56,461 nucleotides of DNA from Colivicinus sp963607765 (GTDB lineage: Bacteria; Bacillota_I; Bacilli_A; Erysipelotrichales; Erysipelotrichaceae), in contig CAVDDT010000011.1 of NCBI GenBank assembly GCA_963607765.1, positions 1 to 56,461 on the forward strand, in the 5' to 3' direction. A program made the translations under genes and the position numbers. Position 1 is the first letter of the stretch. The number at the start of each line of letters is the position of its first letter. Positions 24,587 through 33,388 of the stretch are shown in pieces. Below the pieces are notes generated by a model. It ran no database searches, was not told where the DNA came from, and saw only the letters and a list, made by a program, of their open reading frames with translations.

Positions 24587-25780
24587 ATGAAAAAATTATT
24601 AGTCGTTTTAGTAAGTTTGTTCATGGTATTTGGACTAACTGCATGTTCATCATCTAGTTCAGATGATTCTTCATCAGATAGCTCAGATTCTAGCGAGACA
24701 ACTTCTACTAATACCATCAAGATTGGTGGCTCTGGTCCTACAACTGGCGAATATGCTCAATATGGTCTAGCTGTACAATATGGTGCTCAAGTTGCTGTTA
24801 ATGAAATCAATGAAGCAGCTGGCGATGATGGCCTAAAACTTGAATTAAACTTCTTAGATGATAAGGGTGATGGTGAAGAAGCTTCTAAGGCATATGCTCA
24901 ATTGGTTGACTGGGGCATGCAAGTAAGTATGCTTTGTACTACAACTGGTTCTTCTTTAGCTGTTGCTGATAGCTACAATGATGCTGGTATCTTTGCTATG
25001 ACACCAAGTGGTTCTGCTGAAGATATTATTGCCAATAAGGATTATGTTTATAGAATGTGTTTTGCTGATCCTGAACAAGGTACTGCTGCTGCTGATTATA
25101 TCTATGAACACAATCTTGCTTTAAAGGTTGCTATGTTCTATCAATCAGATAGTGACTATTCTGTAGGTATCCATGATGCTTACTTAGAAGAAGCTGAAAA
25201 GTTAGGTCTTGAAACTGTTGTTGATTATGCTTTCACAGCTGATAACGCTACTGATTTCTCTACTGCTGTTGCTCAAGCTCAAAGCGCTGGTGCTGAACTT
25301 GTATTCTTACCTTTATATTATGAAAATGATACAAAGATTATCATGGCTTGCCAATCTGCTGGATATACTCCTGTATTCTTCGGTGTTGATGGCTTTGATG
25401 GTGCTCTTGAACAAGAAGGTGTAGATACAGCTGTTTTTGAAGGCGTTTATTACTTAACACCATTTGCTTATACTGCAACTGATGATGCTACTGTTTCATT
25501 TGTTGAAAAGTTCAAAGCTTTAGCTGGCACTAATCCTAACCAATTCGCTGCTGATGCATATGATGTAGTTTATGCTATTTATGATGCATTACTTGAATCA
25601 GGTGCAACTTCTGATATGACAGCTCAAGAAATTGGCGAATTATTACTTTCTGAATTCCAAGGACAATATTCTTACTCAGGTTTAACTGGTTCTAATATGA
25701 CATGGGATTCAAATGGTGCTGTTATTAAGACTCCTCTTGCTTTCCAAGTTAAAGATGGAACTCTTGTAGCTGCTGAATAA
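24587..25780 (+). CDS. Branched-chain amino-acid type ABC transporter substrate-binding lipoprotein
   Basis: It captures a ligand outside the membrane and passes it to the LivHM permease. The 397-residue precursor has a lipoprotein signal peptide with lipobox LTAC (Cys20), then a Ser/Asp-rich linker of about 20 residues. The mature domain is a type I periplasmic-binding fold (Peripla_BP_6), with IKIGGSGPTTGEYAQYGLAV at its start and the hinge segment LGLETVVDYAF in mid-protein. AGGAGGG precedes the start. The first gene of a complete liv-type operon. Ligand cannot be fixed from sequence; Leu/Ile/Val is the usual one. Confidence 0.92.
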   Translation: MKKLLVVLVSLFMVFGLTACSSSSSDDSSSDSSDSSETTSTNTIKIGGSGPTTGEYAQYGLAVQYGAQVAVNEINEAAGDDGLKLELNFLDDKGDGEEASKAYAQLVDWGMQVSMLCTTTGSSLAVADSYNDAGIFAMTPSGSAEDIIANKDYVYRMCFADPEQGTAAADYIYEHNLALKVAMFYQSDSDYSVGIHDAYLEEAEKLGLETVVDYAFTADNATDFSTAVAQAQSAGAELVFLPLYYENDTKIIMACQSAGYTPVFFGVDGFDGALEQEGVDTAVFEGVYYLTPFAYTATDDATVSFVEKFKALAGTNPNQFAADAYDVVYAIYDALLESGATSDMTAQEIGELLLSEFQGQYSYSGLTGSNMTWDSNGAVIKTPLAFQVKDGTLVAAE

Positions 25781-25797
25781 TTTAGTTAGTTACTTAT

Positions 25798-25825
25798 AAA
25801 GAAGTTGCCATTTGGCAACTTCTTT
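25798..25825 (+). terminator. Strong hairpin after the substrate-binding protein gene
   Basis: AAAGAAGTTGCC (25798-25809) pairs with GGCAACTTCTTT (25814-25825), a perfect 12-bp stem with loop ATTT. GCATTT rather than a full T run follows. A stabilising stem or partial terminator here would give more binding protein than permease, as is common in ABC operons. Confidence 0.8.
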
Positions 25826-25850
25826 GCATTTGCTAAAAAAGGAGGGGAAT

Positions 25851-26732
25851 ATGACATTTATTTCAAACTTAATTAGCGGTTTAAGACTAGGCTCAATATA
25901 TGCCATTATAGCTTTGGGGTACACTATGGTATATGGCATAGCCAAAATGCTTAACTTCGCCCATGGTGATGTTATTATGGTTGGCGCCTACGTTGCTTTT
26001 ATCGCATTATATAGAGCAGGATTACCGCTTATAGTGGCTCTTTTAATTTCAATAGTAGTCTGTACGTTGCTTGGTGTGATTATCGAAAGGCTCGCTTATA
26101 AACCATTAAGACAAGCAAGTAGTTTGGCTGTTTTAATTACAGCTATTGGTGTCAGCTATTTACTTCAAAATAGTGCGCTATTAGTTATGGGTTCTGCTGC
26201 AAAGATATTTCCTACCATCCTAGACTTTGGATCTATTTCATTGTTTGATGGACAATTAAATATTTCTTATCAAATGTTAATTACTATCGTATCTTGTGTC
26301 TTAATTATGATCGCTTTAAATGCTTTTGTACAAAAAACGAAAATAGGCAAGGCAATGCGTGCTTGTTCGGAAGATAAAGAAGCTGCTTCTTTGATGGGTA
26401 TTAATGTTAATAATATTATTTCATTAACGTTTGCAATAGGTTCAGGCCTTGCTGCTGTAGCATCTATTCTTTTGTGTGCTACATATCCTTCAGTTACGCC
26501 AACTTTGGGTTCTATGCCTGGTATTAAAGCATTTACTGCAGCCGTTATTGGCGGAATTGGATCTATTCCAGGAGCGTTGCTTGGCGGATTATTGTTAGGC
26601 TTAGTTGAGATTCTTGTTAAGGCATACGGACTATCGGAACTTGCAGATGCCATTTCATTCGGCGTTCTAATTTTAGTATTGTTATTTAAACCTACTGGTT
26701 TATTAGGCAAAAAGATAAAGGAGAAAGTATAA
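25851..26732 (+). CDS. livH: Branched-chain amino-acid ABC permease LivH-type
   Basis: One of the two membrane subunits of the transporter. The ATG at 25851, preceded by AAAGGAGGGG, gives 293 residues. An upstream in-frame start at 25812 lies in the hairpin and is rejected. The sequence shows the family start ISGLRLGSIYAIIALGYTMVYGI and NFAHGDV, and several membrane helices. The EAA-like loop is recognisable around GKAMRACSEDKEAASLMGIN, and AAVIGGIGSIPGALLGGLLLG lies near the end. It overlaps livM by one base. Confidence 0.93.
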   Translation: MTFISNLISGLRLGSIYAIIALGYTMVYGIAKMLNFAHGDVIMVGAYVAFIALYRAGLPLIVALLISIVVCTLLGVIIERLAYKPLRQASSLAVLITAIGVSYLLQNSALLVMGSAAKIFPTILDFGSISLFDGQLNISYQMLITIVSCVLIMIALNAFVQKTKIGKAMRACSEDKEAASLMGINVNNIISLTFAIGSGLAAVASILLCATYPSVTPTLGSMPGIKAFTAAVIGGIGSIPGALLGGLLLGLVEILVKAYGLSELADAISFGVLILVLLFKPTGLLGKKIKEKV

Positions 26733-27805
26733 TGAAAAAAATATTGAAAAAAAATCGTAAAGCTTTCACTTCTTATCTTGTTGTTATTGTTTCTTATGCA
26801 TTAATTACAGTACTAAATAGTAGTGGCAATTTATCTCAAACAATGAATGCTTTACTTGTACCAACTTGTGCCTATATTGTTGCTGCATTGGCTTTAAATT
26901 TGCTTGTAGGATATCTTGGCGATTTATGTTTAGGACAAGCTGGTTTTATGGCTGTTGGCGCATTCACTGGTGTTATTGCGGCTGGCTATTTAACTATGAA
27001 AGGCTGTTCTAGCACATTAACTCTAATACTATCGATTGTTATTGGCGGTCTAGTATCTAGTTTATTTGGCTTTATTATAGGTATTCCAGTATTAAAACTA
27101 GATGGCGATTATCTTGCAATTGTTACACTTGCATTTTGCCAAATCATCAAAACTTTATTCTTAAATCTATATGCTGGAGCAGATAGTACTGGCTTACATT
27201 TTTCGTTTATTTCTGATAATACAAATCTAGGCAGTGATGGTGAATTGTTTGTTAAAGGAGCTCTTGGGGCTAGTGTATCACATAAACTATCAAGCTTTTT
27301 ATCTGGCGCTATTCTTATTTTGCTTACATTATTTATTATCTATAATTTAATTAATTCAAAGTCAGGAAGAGCTATTCAAGCATGTCGTGATAATAAAATT
27401 GCCGCTACATCACTTGGCGTAAATATCACTAAATATAAGTTAATGGCCTTTGTTGTTTCAGCGTTTTTAACTGGCATGGCAGGTGCTTATTATGGCCTAG
27501 GTTATTCTAGTTTTAAGGCAACTAAATTTGATTTTAACTTATCAATTTTAATTCTAGTTTATGTTGTACTAGGCGGACTTGGAAACATGACCGGTACTCT
27601 TGTTTCAACAACATTGTTAATTGTGCTTCCCGAAGCTTTAAGATCGTTTAACGATTATCGTATGATTATTTATGCAATCGTCTTAATTCTAGTTATGATT
27701 TTATCCAATAATAAGAAACTCATGAATTATGTAGAACTCTACAAAAATAGTATCGTGAAATTCTTTAAATCATTATTTAAAAAGAAGGAGGTAGACCATG
27801 AGTGA
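26732..27805 (+). CDS. livM: Branched-chain amino-acid ABC permease LivM-type
   Basis: Second membrane subunit of the transporter, 357 residues. It has the family marks ALALNLLVGYLGDLCLGQAG (about 50-69), GIPVLKLDGDYLAIVTLAF, the coupling loop SKSGRAIQACRDNKIAATSLG and YVVLGGLGNMTGT. The start overlaps the last base of livH, and its end overlaps livG by eight bases, so all are co-translated. The C-terminal tail is basic and probably cytoplasmic. Confidence 0.93.
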   Translation: MKKILKKNRKAFTSYLVVIVSYALITVLNSSGNLSQTMNALLVPTCAYIVAALALNLLVGYLGDLCLGQAGFMAVGAFTGVIAAGYLTMKGCSSTLTLILSIVIGGLVSSLFGFIIGIPVLKLDGDYLAIVTLAFCQIIKTLFLNLYAGADSTGLHFSFISDNTNLGSDGELFVKGALGASVSHKLSSFLSGAILILLTLFIIYNLINSKSGRAIQACRDNKIAATSLGVNITKYKLMAFVVSAFLTGMAGAYYGLGYSSFKATKFDFNLSILILVYVVLGGLGNMTGTLVSTTLLIVLPEALRSFNDYRMIIYAIVLILVMILSNNKKLMNYVELYKNSIVKFFKSLFKKKEVDHE

Positions 27806-28562
27806 TTATGTATTAGAGGCTAATAAGCTAGGCATTGATTTTGGTGGTTTAACTGCTGTAAATAATTTTGATATTAAAATTGGCAAGAATGACATTTATG
27901 GTTTAATTGGTCCAAATGGTGCTGGTAAAACTACCGTCTTTAATTTACTTACTAAGGTTTACACTCCAACAAGAGGTACTGTTATCTTGAATGGTAGAGA
28001 CACTAAGGATATGAGCACAATCGATGTCAATAAGGCTGGTATTGCTAGAACTTTCCAAAATATTAGATTATTTTCTAATATGACAGTTTTAGAGAACGTT
28101 TTAATTGGCTTGCATAATAGTATTAGCTATTCAACATTTGAGGGCATATTTAAGCTTCCTCGTTATTTAAAACAAGAAAAAGAGATGGAACAAAAAGCTT
28201 TAGATTTATTGAAAATCTTTAACTTGGATGGCTTTGCGGATACACAAGCTTCTTCTTTGCCATATGGTGCTCAAAGAAGATTGGAAATCGCTAGAGCATT
28301 AGCTACTAATCCGTGTCTTCTTTTGTTAGACGAACCAGCAGCTGGTATGAATCCAACCGAAACAGAAGAACTTATGAATACTATTCGTTTTATAAGAGAT
28401 AAGTTTAATATTGCGGTTTTATTGATTGAACATGATATGAAACTTGTTATGGGTGTATGTGAAAAGATTACAGTTTTAAATTTTGGCCAAGTATTAACAA
28501 CAGGTACTCCTGAAGAAGTTCAAAATAATCCTGAAGTTATTAAGGCTTATTTGGGAGATTGA
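27798..28562 (+). CDS. livG: Branched-chain amino-acid ABC ATPase LivG-type
   Basis: One of two ATPase subunits that power the transporter. The 254-residue protein has Walker A GPNGAGKTT (about 39-47), the LivG-typical QNIRLF Q-loop region, the slightly divergent signature PYGAQRRLEIARAL, Walker B LLLLDEPAAGMNPTE and the switch histidine in LLIEHDMK. AAGGAGG lies in the end of livM. It ends in TGA, which supports the standard code. Confidence 0.95.
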   Translation: MSDYVLEANKLGIDFGGLTAVNNFDIKIGKNDIYGLIGPNGAGKTTVFNLLTKVYTPTRGTVILNGRDTKDMSTIDVNKAGIARTFQNIRLFSNMTVLENVLIGLHNSISYSTFEGIFKLPRYLKQEKEMEQKALDLLKIFNLDGFADTQASSLPYGAQRRLEIARALATNPCLLLLDEPAAGMNPTETEELMNTIRFIRDKFNIAVLLIEHDMKLVMGVCEKITVLNFGQVLTTGTPEEVQNNPEVIKAYLGD

Positions 28563-28564
28563 TT

Positions 28565-29269
28565 ATGTTGAAGGTAGAAAACTTACATATTAGCTATGGC
28601 TATATTGAAGCTGTAAAAGGAATTGACTTCGAAGTTAATGATGGTGAAATAGTTGCTCTTATTGGTGCTAATGGAGCTGGAAAAACAACTACAATGCACG
28701 CTTTGTCTGGACTTTTAAAGCCAAAAGAGGGGACAATTACTTTGAATGGTAAAGATATTTCTAAAGTCCCTGCAAATAAAATTGTTGGCCTAGGCCTTGT
28801 TCAAGTGCCAGAAGGAAGACATGTGTTTGCTTCTCAAACAGTTAGAGAAAACTTGGAACTTGGTGCTTATCTTAGAAAAGACAAAGACGGTATAAGCAAA
28901 GATCTTGAACATGTATTTGAACTGTTTCCTCGTTTAAAGGAAAGAGAAAATCAATTGGCTGGTACTCTTTCTGGCGGTGAACAACAAATGCTTGCAATGG
29001 GTAGAGCTCTTATGTCTAAACCCAAAGTTCTTTTACTAGATGAACCATCAATGGGTTTATCACCGCTTCTTGTTAAGGAAATTTTCTCGATTATTAAAGA
29101 AATAAATGCTCAAGGAACTACTGTATTTGTTGTTGAACAAAATGCTAAGATGGCACTTGAGATTGCTAACCGTGCATATGTCATGGAAACTGGTAAAATA
29201 GTATTAAGTGGAACAGGCAAGGAACTTATTAGTTCTTCTGCTGTTCAAAAGGCTTACTTAGGAGGTTAA
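28565..29269 (+). CDS. livF: Branched-chain amino-acid ABC ATPase LivF-type
   Basis: Second ATPase subunit. I use the ATG at 28565, seven bases after GGGAG, giving 234 residues; an in-frame TTG at 28559 would add two. It has Walker A GANGAGKTT, the LivF-typical VPEGRHVFASQTVRENLELG, signature LSGGEQQMLAMGRAL, Walker B VLLLDEPSMGLSP and VVEQNAKMAL. The LSGGEQQ signature and the EGR(H)VF segment distinguish LivF from LivG. Confidence 0.95.
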   Translation: MLKVENLHISYGYIEAVKGIDFEVNDGEIVALIGANGAGKTTTMHALSGLLKPKEGTITLNGKDISKVPANKIVGLGLVQVPEGRHVFASQTVRENLELGAYLRKDKDGISKDLEHVFELFPRLKERENQLAGTLSGGEQQMLAMGRALMSKPKVLLLDEPSMGLSPLLVKEIFSIIKEINAQGTTVFVVEQNAKMALEIANRAYVMETGKIVLSGTGKELISSSAVQKAYLGG

Positions 29270-29272
29270 TAG

Positions 29273-29914
29273 ATGTACGTTAAAGATTGGATGACTAAAA
29301 ACCCTGTTGTTTTAAGTCCAAATGATTCAATTACAGATGCTTTTGATGTTATGAAAAAAGGTGATTTCCATAGAGTTCCTATTTGCACAAATGGAAAACT
29401 TGTTGGTCTTATCACTGGTTCTACTCTTGCGGATTTTGCTCCTAGTAAGGCAACAACATTATCTGTTTATGAGATTAATTCATTGCTTAATCAAACCAAA
29501 TGTAAAGACATTATGATTACTGATGTCCATTCTATTGGTCCTAATGCTTTACTTGAAGAAGCTGCTGAAATGATGAATATTTATAATGTTACTTGTCTTC
29601 CAGTAGTGGATGATGGAAATATTGTTGGTATCATTACCCAAAAAGTAATATTTGGTGCTTTCATTGATTTGATGGGCTATTATTCAAAAGGCAGCAGAAT
29701 TGTTGTTGATGTTCCTCAAGATGAGGTTGGCATTTTAAAGAAAATGTCTACAGTTCTTGCTGAAAGTAATATCAATATAACTCATTTTATTGTTACTAGA
29801 TATAATGGCATTCAGCTTGTAGTAAAGACAAGCGATCCTGATGATTTGAAGGTTACTTCAATTCTTCAATCTCATGGTTTTAAGGTTTCGGATCATCGAA
29901 CAAACAATAATTGA
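29273..29914 (+). CDS. CBS-pair plus ACT domain protein (AcuB-like)
   Basis: The 213-residue protein has two CBS motifs (about 3-55 with DWMTKNPVVLSPNDSITDAF, and about 78-130 with DIMITDVHSIGPNALLEEAA). An ACT domain follows (about 140-205, with IVVDVPQDEVGILKKMSTVL). CBS pairs usually bind adenosine nucleotides, and ACT domains bind amino acids. GGAGG precedes the ATG three bases after livF, so it is part of the transporter operon. It may sense the transported amino acid and energy state and tune the ATPases, but that is inference from context. It resembles B. subtilis AcuB in layout only. Confidence 0.85.
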   Translation: MYVKDWMTKNPVVLSPNDSITDAFDVMKKGDFHRVPICTNGKLVGLITGSTLADFAPSKATTLSVYEINSLLNQTKCKDIMITDVHSIGPNALLEEAAEMMNIYNVTCLPVVDDGNIVGIITQKVIFGAFIDLMGYYSKGSRIVVDVPQDEVGILKKMSTVLAESNINITHFIVTRYNGIQLVVKTSDPDDLKVTSILQSHGFKVSDHRTNNN

Positions 29915-29939
29915 TTAAATAGCTATAATTGTTTATAAT
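29911..29939 (+). promoter_or_regulatory. Promoter of the valS T-box transcript
   Basis: TTGATT (29911-29916), a 17-base spacer and a perfect TATAAT (29934-29939). The -35 overlaps the stop codon of the preceding gene. Confidence 0.8.
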
Positions 29940-29945
29940 TTTTAA

Positions 29946-30140
29946 GACAAAGAAAAGAAGGAAGTAGCTTGTTTGAGGCATTAGAGATATCCTGAATGGT
30001 GAAAAGGATACGCGAAACTGGTGAAAAGTAGTCTTGGAGTTTGCTGTTTGAATAAGTAGGATGGCACGTCACTCGCGTTAAGAGCTAAGTTAGAAATTAA
30101 GGTGGTACCGCGATTTTTTCGCCCTTGTATCACCTTTTTT
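29946..30140 (+). promoter_or_regulatory. T-box leader of valS
   Basis: The T-box sequence AAGGTGGTACCGCG is at 30099-30112. It can form the antiterminator or join the terminator stem that ends CACC-TTTTTT (30131-30140). Stem I carries an apical hairpin TATCC...GGATA whose loop includes ATGGTG, and a CTCGCGTTAAGAG hairpin (30072-30084) precedes the antiterminator. The specifier should be a valine codon; GTC at 30031-30033 or GTA at 30028-30030 are candidates but I could not fix the specifier loop. Uncharged tRNA-Val would allow readthrough into valS. Confidence 0.93.
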
Positions 30141-30157
30141 ATTTGAAAGGAAGAAAT

Positions 30158-32737
30158 ATGTTAGAGACAAAATACGATCCAAAAAAAGTTGAAGAAGGCA
30201 AGTATGAAAAGTGGCTTGAAAAGGGATACTTTACTTCTGGTGATTTAAGCAAGAAACCATATTGTATAGTTATTCCTCCACCTAATGTAACTGGTAAATT
30301 ACATATTGGCCATACTTTTGATAATGCTTTACAAGATATGATTATTCTTTATAAGAGAATGAGAGGCTATGATTGCTTATGGCTTCCTGGAATGGACCAT
30401 GCAGGTATTGCAACACAGGCTAAAGTTGATGCTCGTTTAAAGGAACAAGGAATATCTAGATATGATTTAGGCAGAGAAGGTTTCCTTGAAAAAGCATGGG
30501 CGTGGAAAGAAGAATATGCTTCTATTATTAGAAAACAATGGGCTAAGACTGGATTATCTGTTGACTATTCTAAGGAAAGATTTACATTAGATGAAGGATT
30601 ATCTAAGGCTGTTATTAAGGTCTTTGTTGACTATTATAAAGAAGGACTAATCTATCAAGGTAAAAGGGTTATTAACTGGGACCCTGAGGCTAAGACTGCT
30701 TTAAGTAATATTGAAGTTATTCACAAAGATGTAAAAGGTAAGATGTATTACTTTAGATATCATCTTGTAGATAGCGATGAAACTTTTGATGTTGCTACAA
30801 CACGTCCTGAGACTATGTTTGGCGATGTTTGCGTTGTTGTTAACCCTAAAGATGAAAGCTTAAATCATTTAATAGGCAAGAAATGTATAAATCCAGCTAA
30901 TGGGGACATCCTTCCTATTATTGGCGACGAATATATTGAAATTGGTTTTGGTACTGGTGCAATGAAATGTACTCCTGCTCATGACCCAAATGACTATCAA
31001 ATTGCTTTAAGACATAATCTAGAAATGCCTGTTTGTATGAATGAAGATGCAACAATGAATGAACTTGCAGGTGAATTTAATGGCTTAGATAGATATGAAT
31101 GTAGAGATAAAGTTGTTGAAAAAATTAGACAACAAGGTCAACTTGTTAAGATTGAAGAAATTGAACATTCTGTAGGTTTCTCTGAGAGAACTGATACTAT
31201 GGTTGAACCATATTTATCTAAACAATGGTTTGTTAAGATGAAACCTTTAGCTGATGAAGTTTTAAAAAATCAAGAGAATCCTGATACCAAGATTAATTTC
31301 TATCCTAAGCGTTTTGAAAAAACTTTTACTTCTTGGCTAGATGGTATTGAAGATTGGTGTATTTCAAGACAATTATGGTGGGGACATAGGATTCCTGTTT
31401 ACTATCATAAGGAAACTGGCGAAATTTATTGTGAATATGATCCACCTAAGGATATTGAAAACTACGTTCAGGACGAAGATGTATTGGATACTTGGTTTTC
31501 AAGTGCTTTATGGCCTTTCTCAACACTAGGATGGCCTGAAAAGACTGATTTGTTAGAAAGATACTTCCCAACTGATTGTCTTGTTACTGGATATGATATT
31601 ATCTTCTTCTGGGTAGCTAGAATGGCTGTTAGTGCTAGATATTTTATGCATGATGTTCCATTTAAGGATTGTTTAATTCATGGCCTTGTTAGAGATGAAA
31701 AGGGTAGAAAGATGTCTAAATCATTAGGCAATGGTGTTGACCCTCTTGATGTTATTGAAAAGTATGGCTATGATTCATTGAGATTATTCTTAACATGTAA
31801 CTCAACTCCAGGCTACGATATAAATTTCTCTACTGAAAAGATTGAGGCCGCATGGAATTTCATTAATAAATTATGGAACGCGACAAGATTTGTTCTTATG
31901 AACGAAGATGAAAACTACAAATATCACGAACCTGTTTTGGCTCAAGACAGTGATCATTGGATTATCTATAAGTTAAACAATATCATTGATAAGACCACAA
32001 TGAATATTGATCGCTATGAGATGGGCATTGCAGGAAATGAGCTTATGAGCTTTATTTGGGATGATTTCTGTGCATCTTATATCGAATTTAGTAAAGCAGC
32101 TTTAACAGGAGATGATATAGAGCTTAAACATAAGACATTGGATACATTGGTTTATGTATTAGACTCTATTATTAGACTTCTTCATCCATTTGTACCATTT
32201 GTTACTGAGGAACTATACCAAGCAATTCATGGTGAAGATGTTTCAATTTGTACTGCAACATGGCCAAGCAAATTAGATTGTGATGAGACAAAGGCTAAAA
32301 ATATTGAAGTACTTCTTGAAATCATTAAGGCTAGTAGAGAACTTCGTACAGAGAATAATGTTAAGCCAAGCAAGGAACTTGAAATTGTCATTGATGGATA
32401 TATTCCAAGTGATAGCGATAAATCAATTCTATCTAAGATGACTAAATTAACAGTTGTTGAATCTATTAATGAAGAAACCATTGTTAGACCTATTTCTAAG
32501 GGCAAAGTTTCTTTCAAAATGTCTGAGGTAGTTAATAAACATGAAGAACTTGAGAAACTTGAAAAGGAATTAAAACGTTTAGAAGGGGAAATTAAGCGAG
32601 GAGAAAATATTTTAAGTAATCAAAGCTTCTTGGCTAAAGCTCCAGAAGCTAAGGTTAATGAAGAAAAAGATAAACTAGCTAAGTATAAAGATTCATATAA
32701 TACCTTGCTTGCAAAGAAAGAGGAATTAAATAAATAA
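30158..32737 (+). CDS. valS: Valyl-tRNA synthetase
   Basis: Charges tRNA-Val. The ATG at 30158 follows GAAAGGAAG and gives 859 residues; an in-frame ATG at 30125 lies inside the terminator of the T-box and is rejected. Class I motifs are PPPNVTGKLHIGHTFDN (HIGH) and KGRKMSKSLGN (KMSKS). The editing domain begins near VATTRPETMFGD and includes GTGAMKCTPAHDPNDY. The C-terminal coiled-coil arm typical of ValRS (about 800-859) is present. Controlled by the T-box leader. Its stop overlaps the mscL start. Confidence 0.97.
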   Translation: MLETKYDPKKVEEGKYEKWLEKGYFTSGDLSKKPYCIVIPPPNVTGKLHIGHTFDNALQDMIILYKRMRGYDCLWLPGMDHAGIATQAKVDARLKEQGISRYDLGREGFLEKAWAWKEEYASIIRKQWAKTGLSVDYSKERFTLDEGLSKAVIKVFVDYYKEGLIYQGKRVINWDPEAKTALSNIEVIHKDVKGKMYYFRYHLVDSDETFDVATTRPETMFGDVCVVVNPKDESLNHLIGKKCINPANGDILPIIGDEYIEIGFGTGAMKCTPAHDPNDYQIALRHNLEMPVCMNEDATMNELAGEFNGLDRYECRDKVVEKIRQQGQLVKIEEIEHSVGFSERTDTMVEPYLSKQWFVKMKPLADEVLKNQENPDTKINFYPKRFEKTFTSWLDGIEDWCISRQLWWGHRIPVYYHKETGEIYCEYDPPKDIENYVQDEDVLDTWFSSALWPFSTLGWPEKTDLLERYFPTDCLVTGYDIIFFWVARMAVSARYFMHDVPFKDCLIHGLVRDEKGRKMSKSLGNGVDPLDVIEKYGYDSLRLFLTCNSTPGYDINFSTEKIEAAWNFINKLWNATRFVLMNEDENYKYHEPVLAQDSDHWIIYKLNNIIDKTTMNIDRYEMGIAGNELMSFIWDDFCASYIEFSKAALTGDDIELKHKTLDTLVYVLDSIIRLLHPFVPFVTEELYQAIHGEDVSICTATWPSKLDCDETKAKNIEVLLEIIKASRELRTENNVKPSKELEIVIDGYIPSDSDKSILSKMTKLTVVESINEETIVRPISKGKVSFKMSEVVNKHEELEKLEKELKRLEGEIKRGENILSNQSFLAKAPEAKVNEEKDKLAKYKDSYNTLLAKKEELNK

Positions 32738-33153
32738 TGAAGAAGTTTTTAGAAGAATTTAAAGAGTTTGCGATGAAGGGCAATGTCCTTGATATGGCAA
32801 TAGGTGTTGTTGTTGGTAGTGCGTTTACAAGTATTGTTAATTCATTGGTAAATGATATCTTTATGCCCCTTGTTGCAGCTTTAACAGGTGAGGTGCAATT
32901 TACTGAATTAAAGATTGTCTTAAGAGGACTTGATTCAAATGCAGTAACTATCAACTATGGATCTTTTATTCAAAATGTTGTTAATTTCTTAATTGTTGCT
33001 TTCTGTTTATTCTTGGTGGTTAAGTCAATCAACAAATTTAAAGCTGCCATCGAACCTAAGCAAGAGGAAAAACAACCAGAGGAGCCAAAACAAAGCGATG
33101 AGCTTATTGCCTTAAATAAGATTGTAGAGCTTCTTGAAGAAAAGAATAAATAA
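32737..33153 (+). CDS. mscL: Large-conductance mechanosensitive channel MscL
   Basis: MscL opens under membrane tension to release solutes during osmotic downshock. The 138-residue protein has the conserved N-terminus FLEEFKEFAMKGNVLDMAIGVVVGSAF with TM1, a short external loop, TM2 (about 77-97, VVNFLIVAFCLFLVVKS) and a charged C-terminal helix, here with a Glu/Lys/Pro-rich stretch. It overlaps valS by one base (TAATG), so it is read from the T-box transcript, an unusual partner for an aminoacyl-tRNA synthetase gene. Confidence 0.95.
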   Translation: MKKFLEEFKEFAMKGNVLDMAIGVVVGSAFTSIVNSLVNDIFMPLVAALTGEVQFTELKIVLRGLDSNAVTINYGSFIQNVVNFLIVAFCLFLVVKSINKFKAAIEPKQEEKQPEEPKQSDELIALNKIVELLEEKNK

Positions 33154-33155
33154 TG

Positions 33156-33185
33156 TTGAAAAAGACATTATTTAAGTCTTATAAT
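33156..33185 (+). promoter_or_regulatory. Promoter of the thrS T-box transcript
   Basis: TTGAAA (33156-33161), an 18-base spacer and TATAAT (33180-33185), three bases after the mscL stop codon. Confidence 0.7.
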
Positions 33186-33191
33186 ACTTGA

Positions 33192-33373
33192 GTACAAAGA
33201 TTAAGACATGATTATATTATTGATGTTTTAGAGAGATTGTGGATGGTGCAAACAATTACTAGATAATATAGTTACTACTTATGAGTTCTGTAATAACAGA
33301 CGTGTTCTCGCGTTAAGAGATAGAGCAATAAAATAAGGTGGTACCGCGATTTTCGCCCTTGTATCACCTTTTT
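33192..33373 (+). promoter_or_regulatory. T-box leader of thrS
   Basis: AAGGTGGTACCGCG is at 33335-33348, and the terminator arm ends CACCTTTTTATTTTT from 33365. The stem I hairpin ATTGT...ACAAT has a loop with GGATGGTG, and TCTCGCGTTAAGAGA (33306-33320) forms the next hairpin. A threonine specifier is expected; ACT occurs at 33274-33276 and 33277-33279. The last 40 bases are nearly the same as in the valS leader. Confidence 0.92.
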
Positions 33374-33388
33374 ATTTTTGGAGGAATT

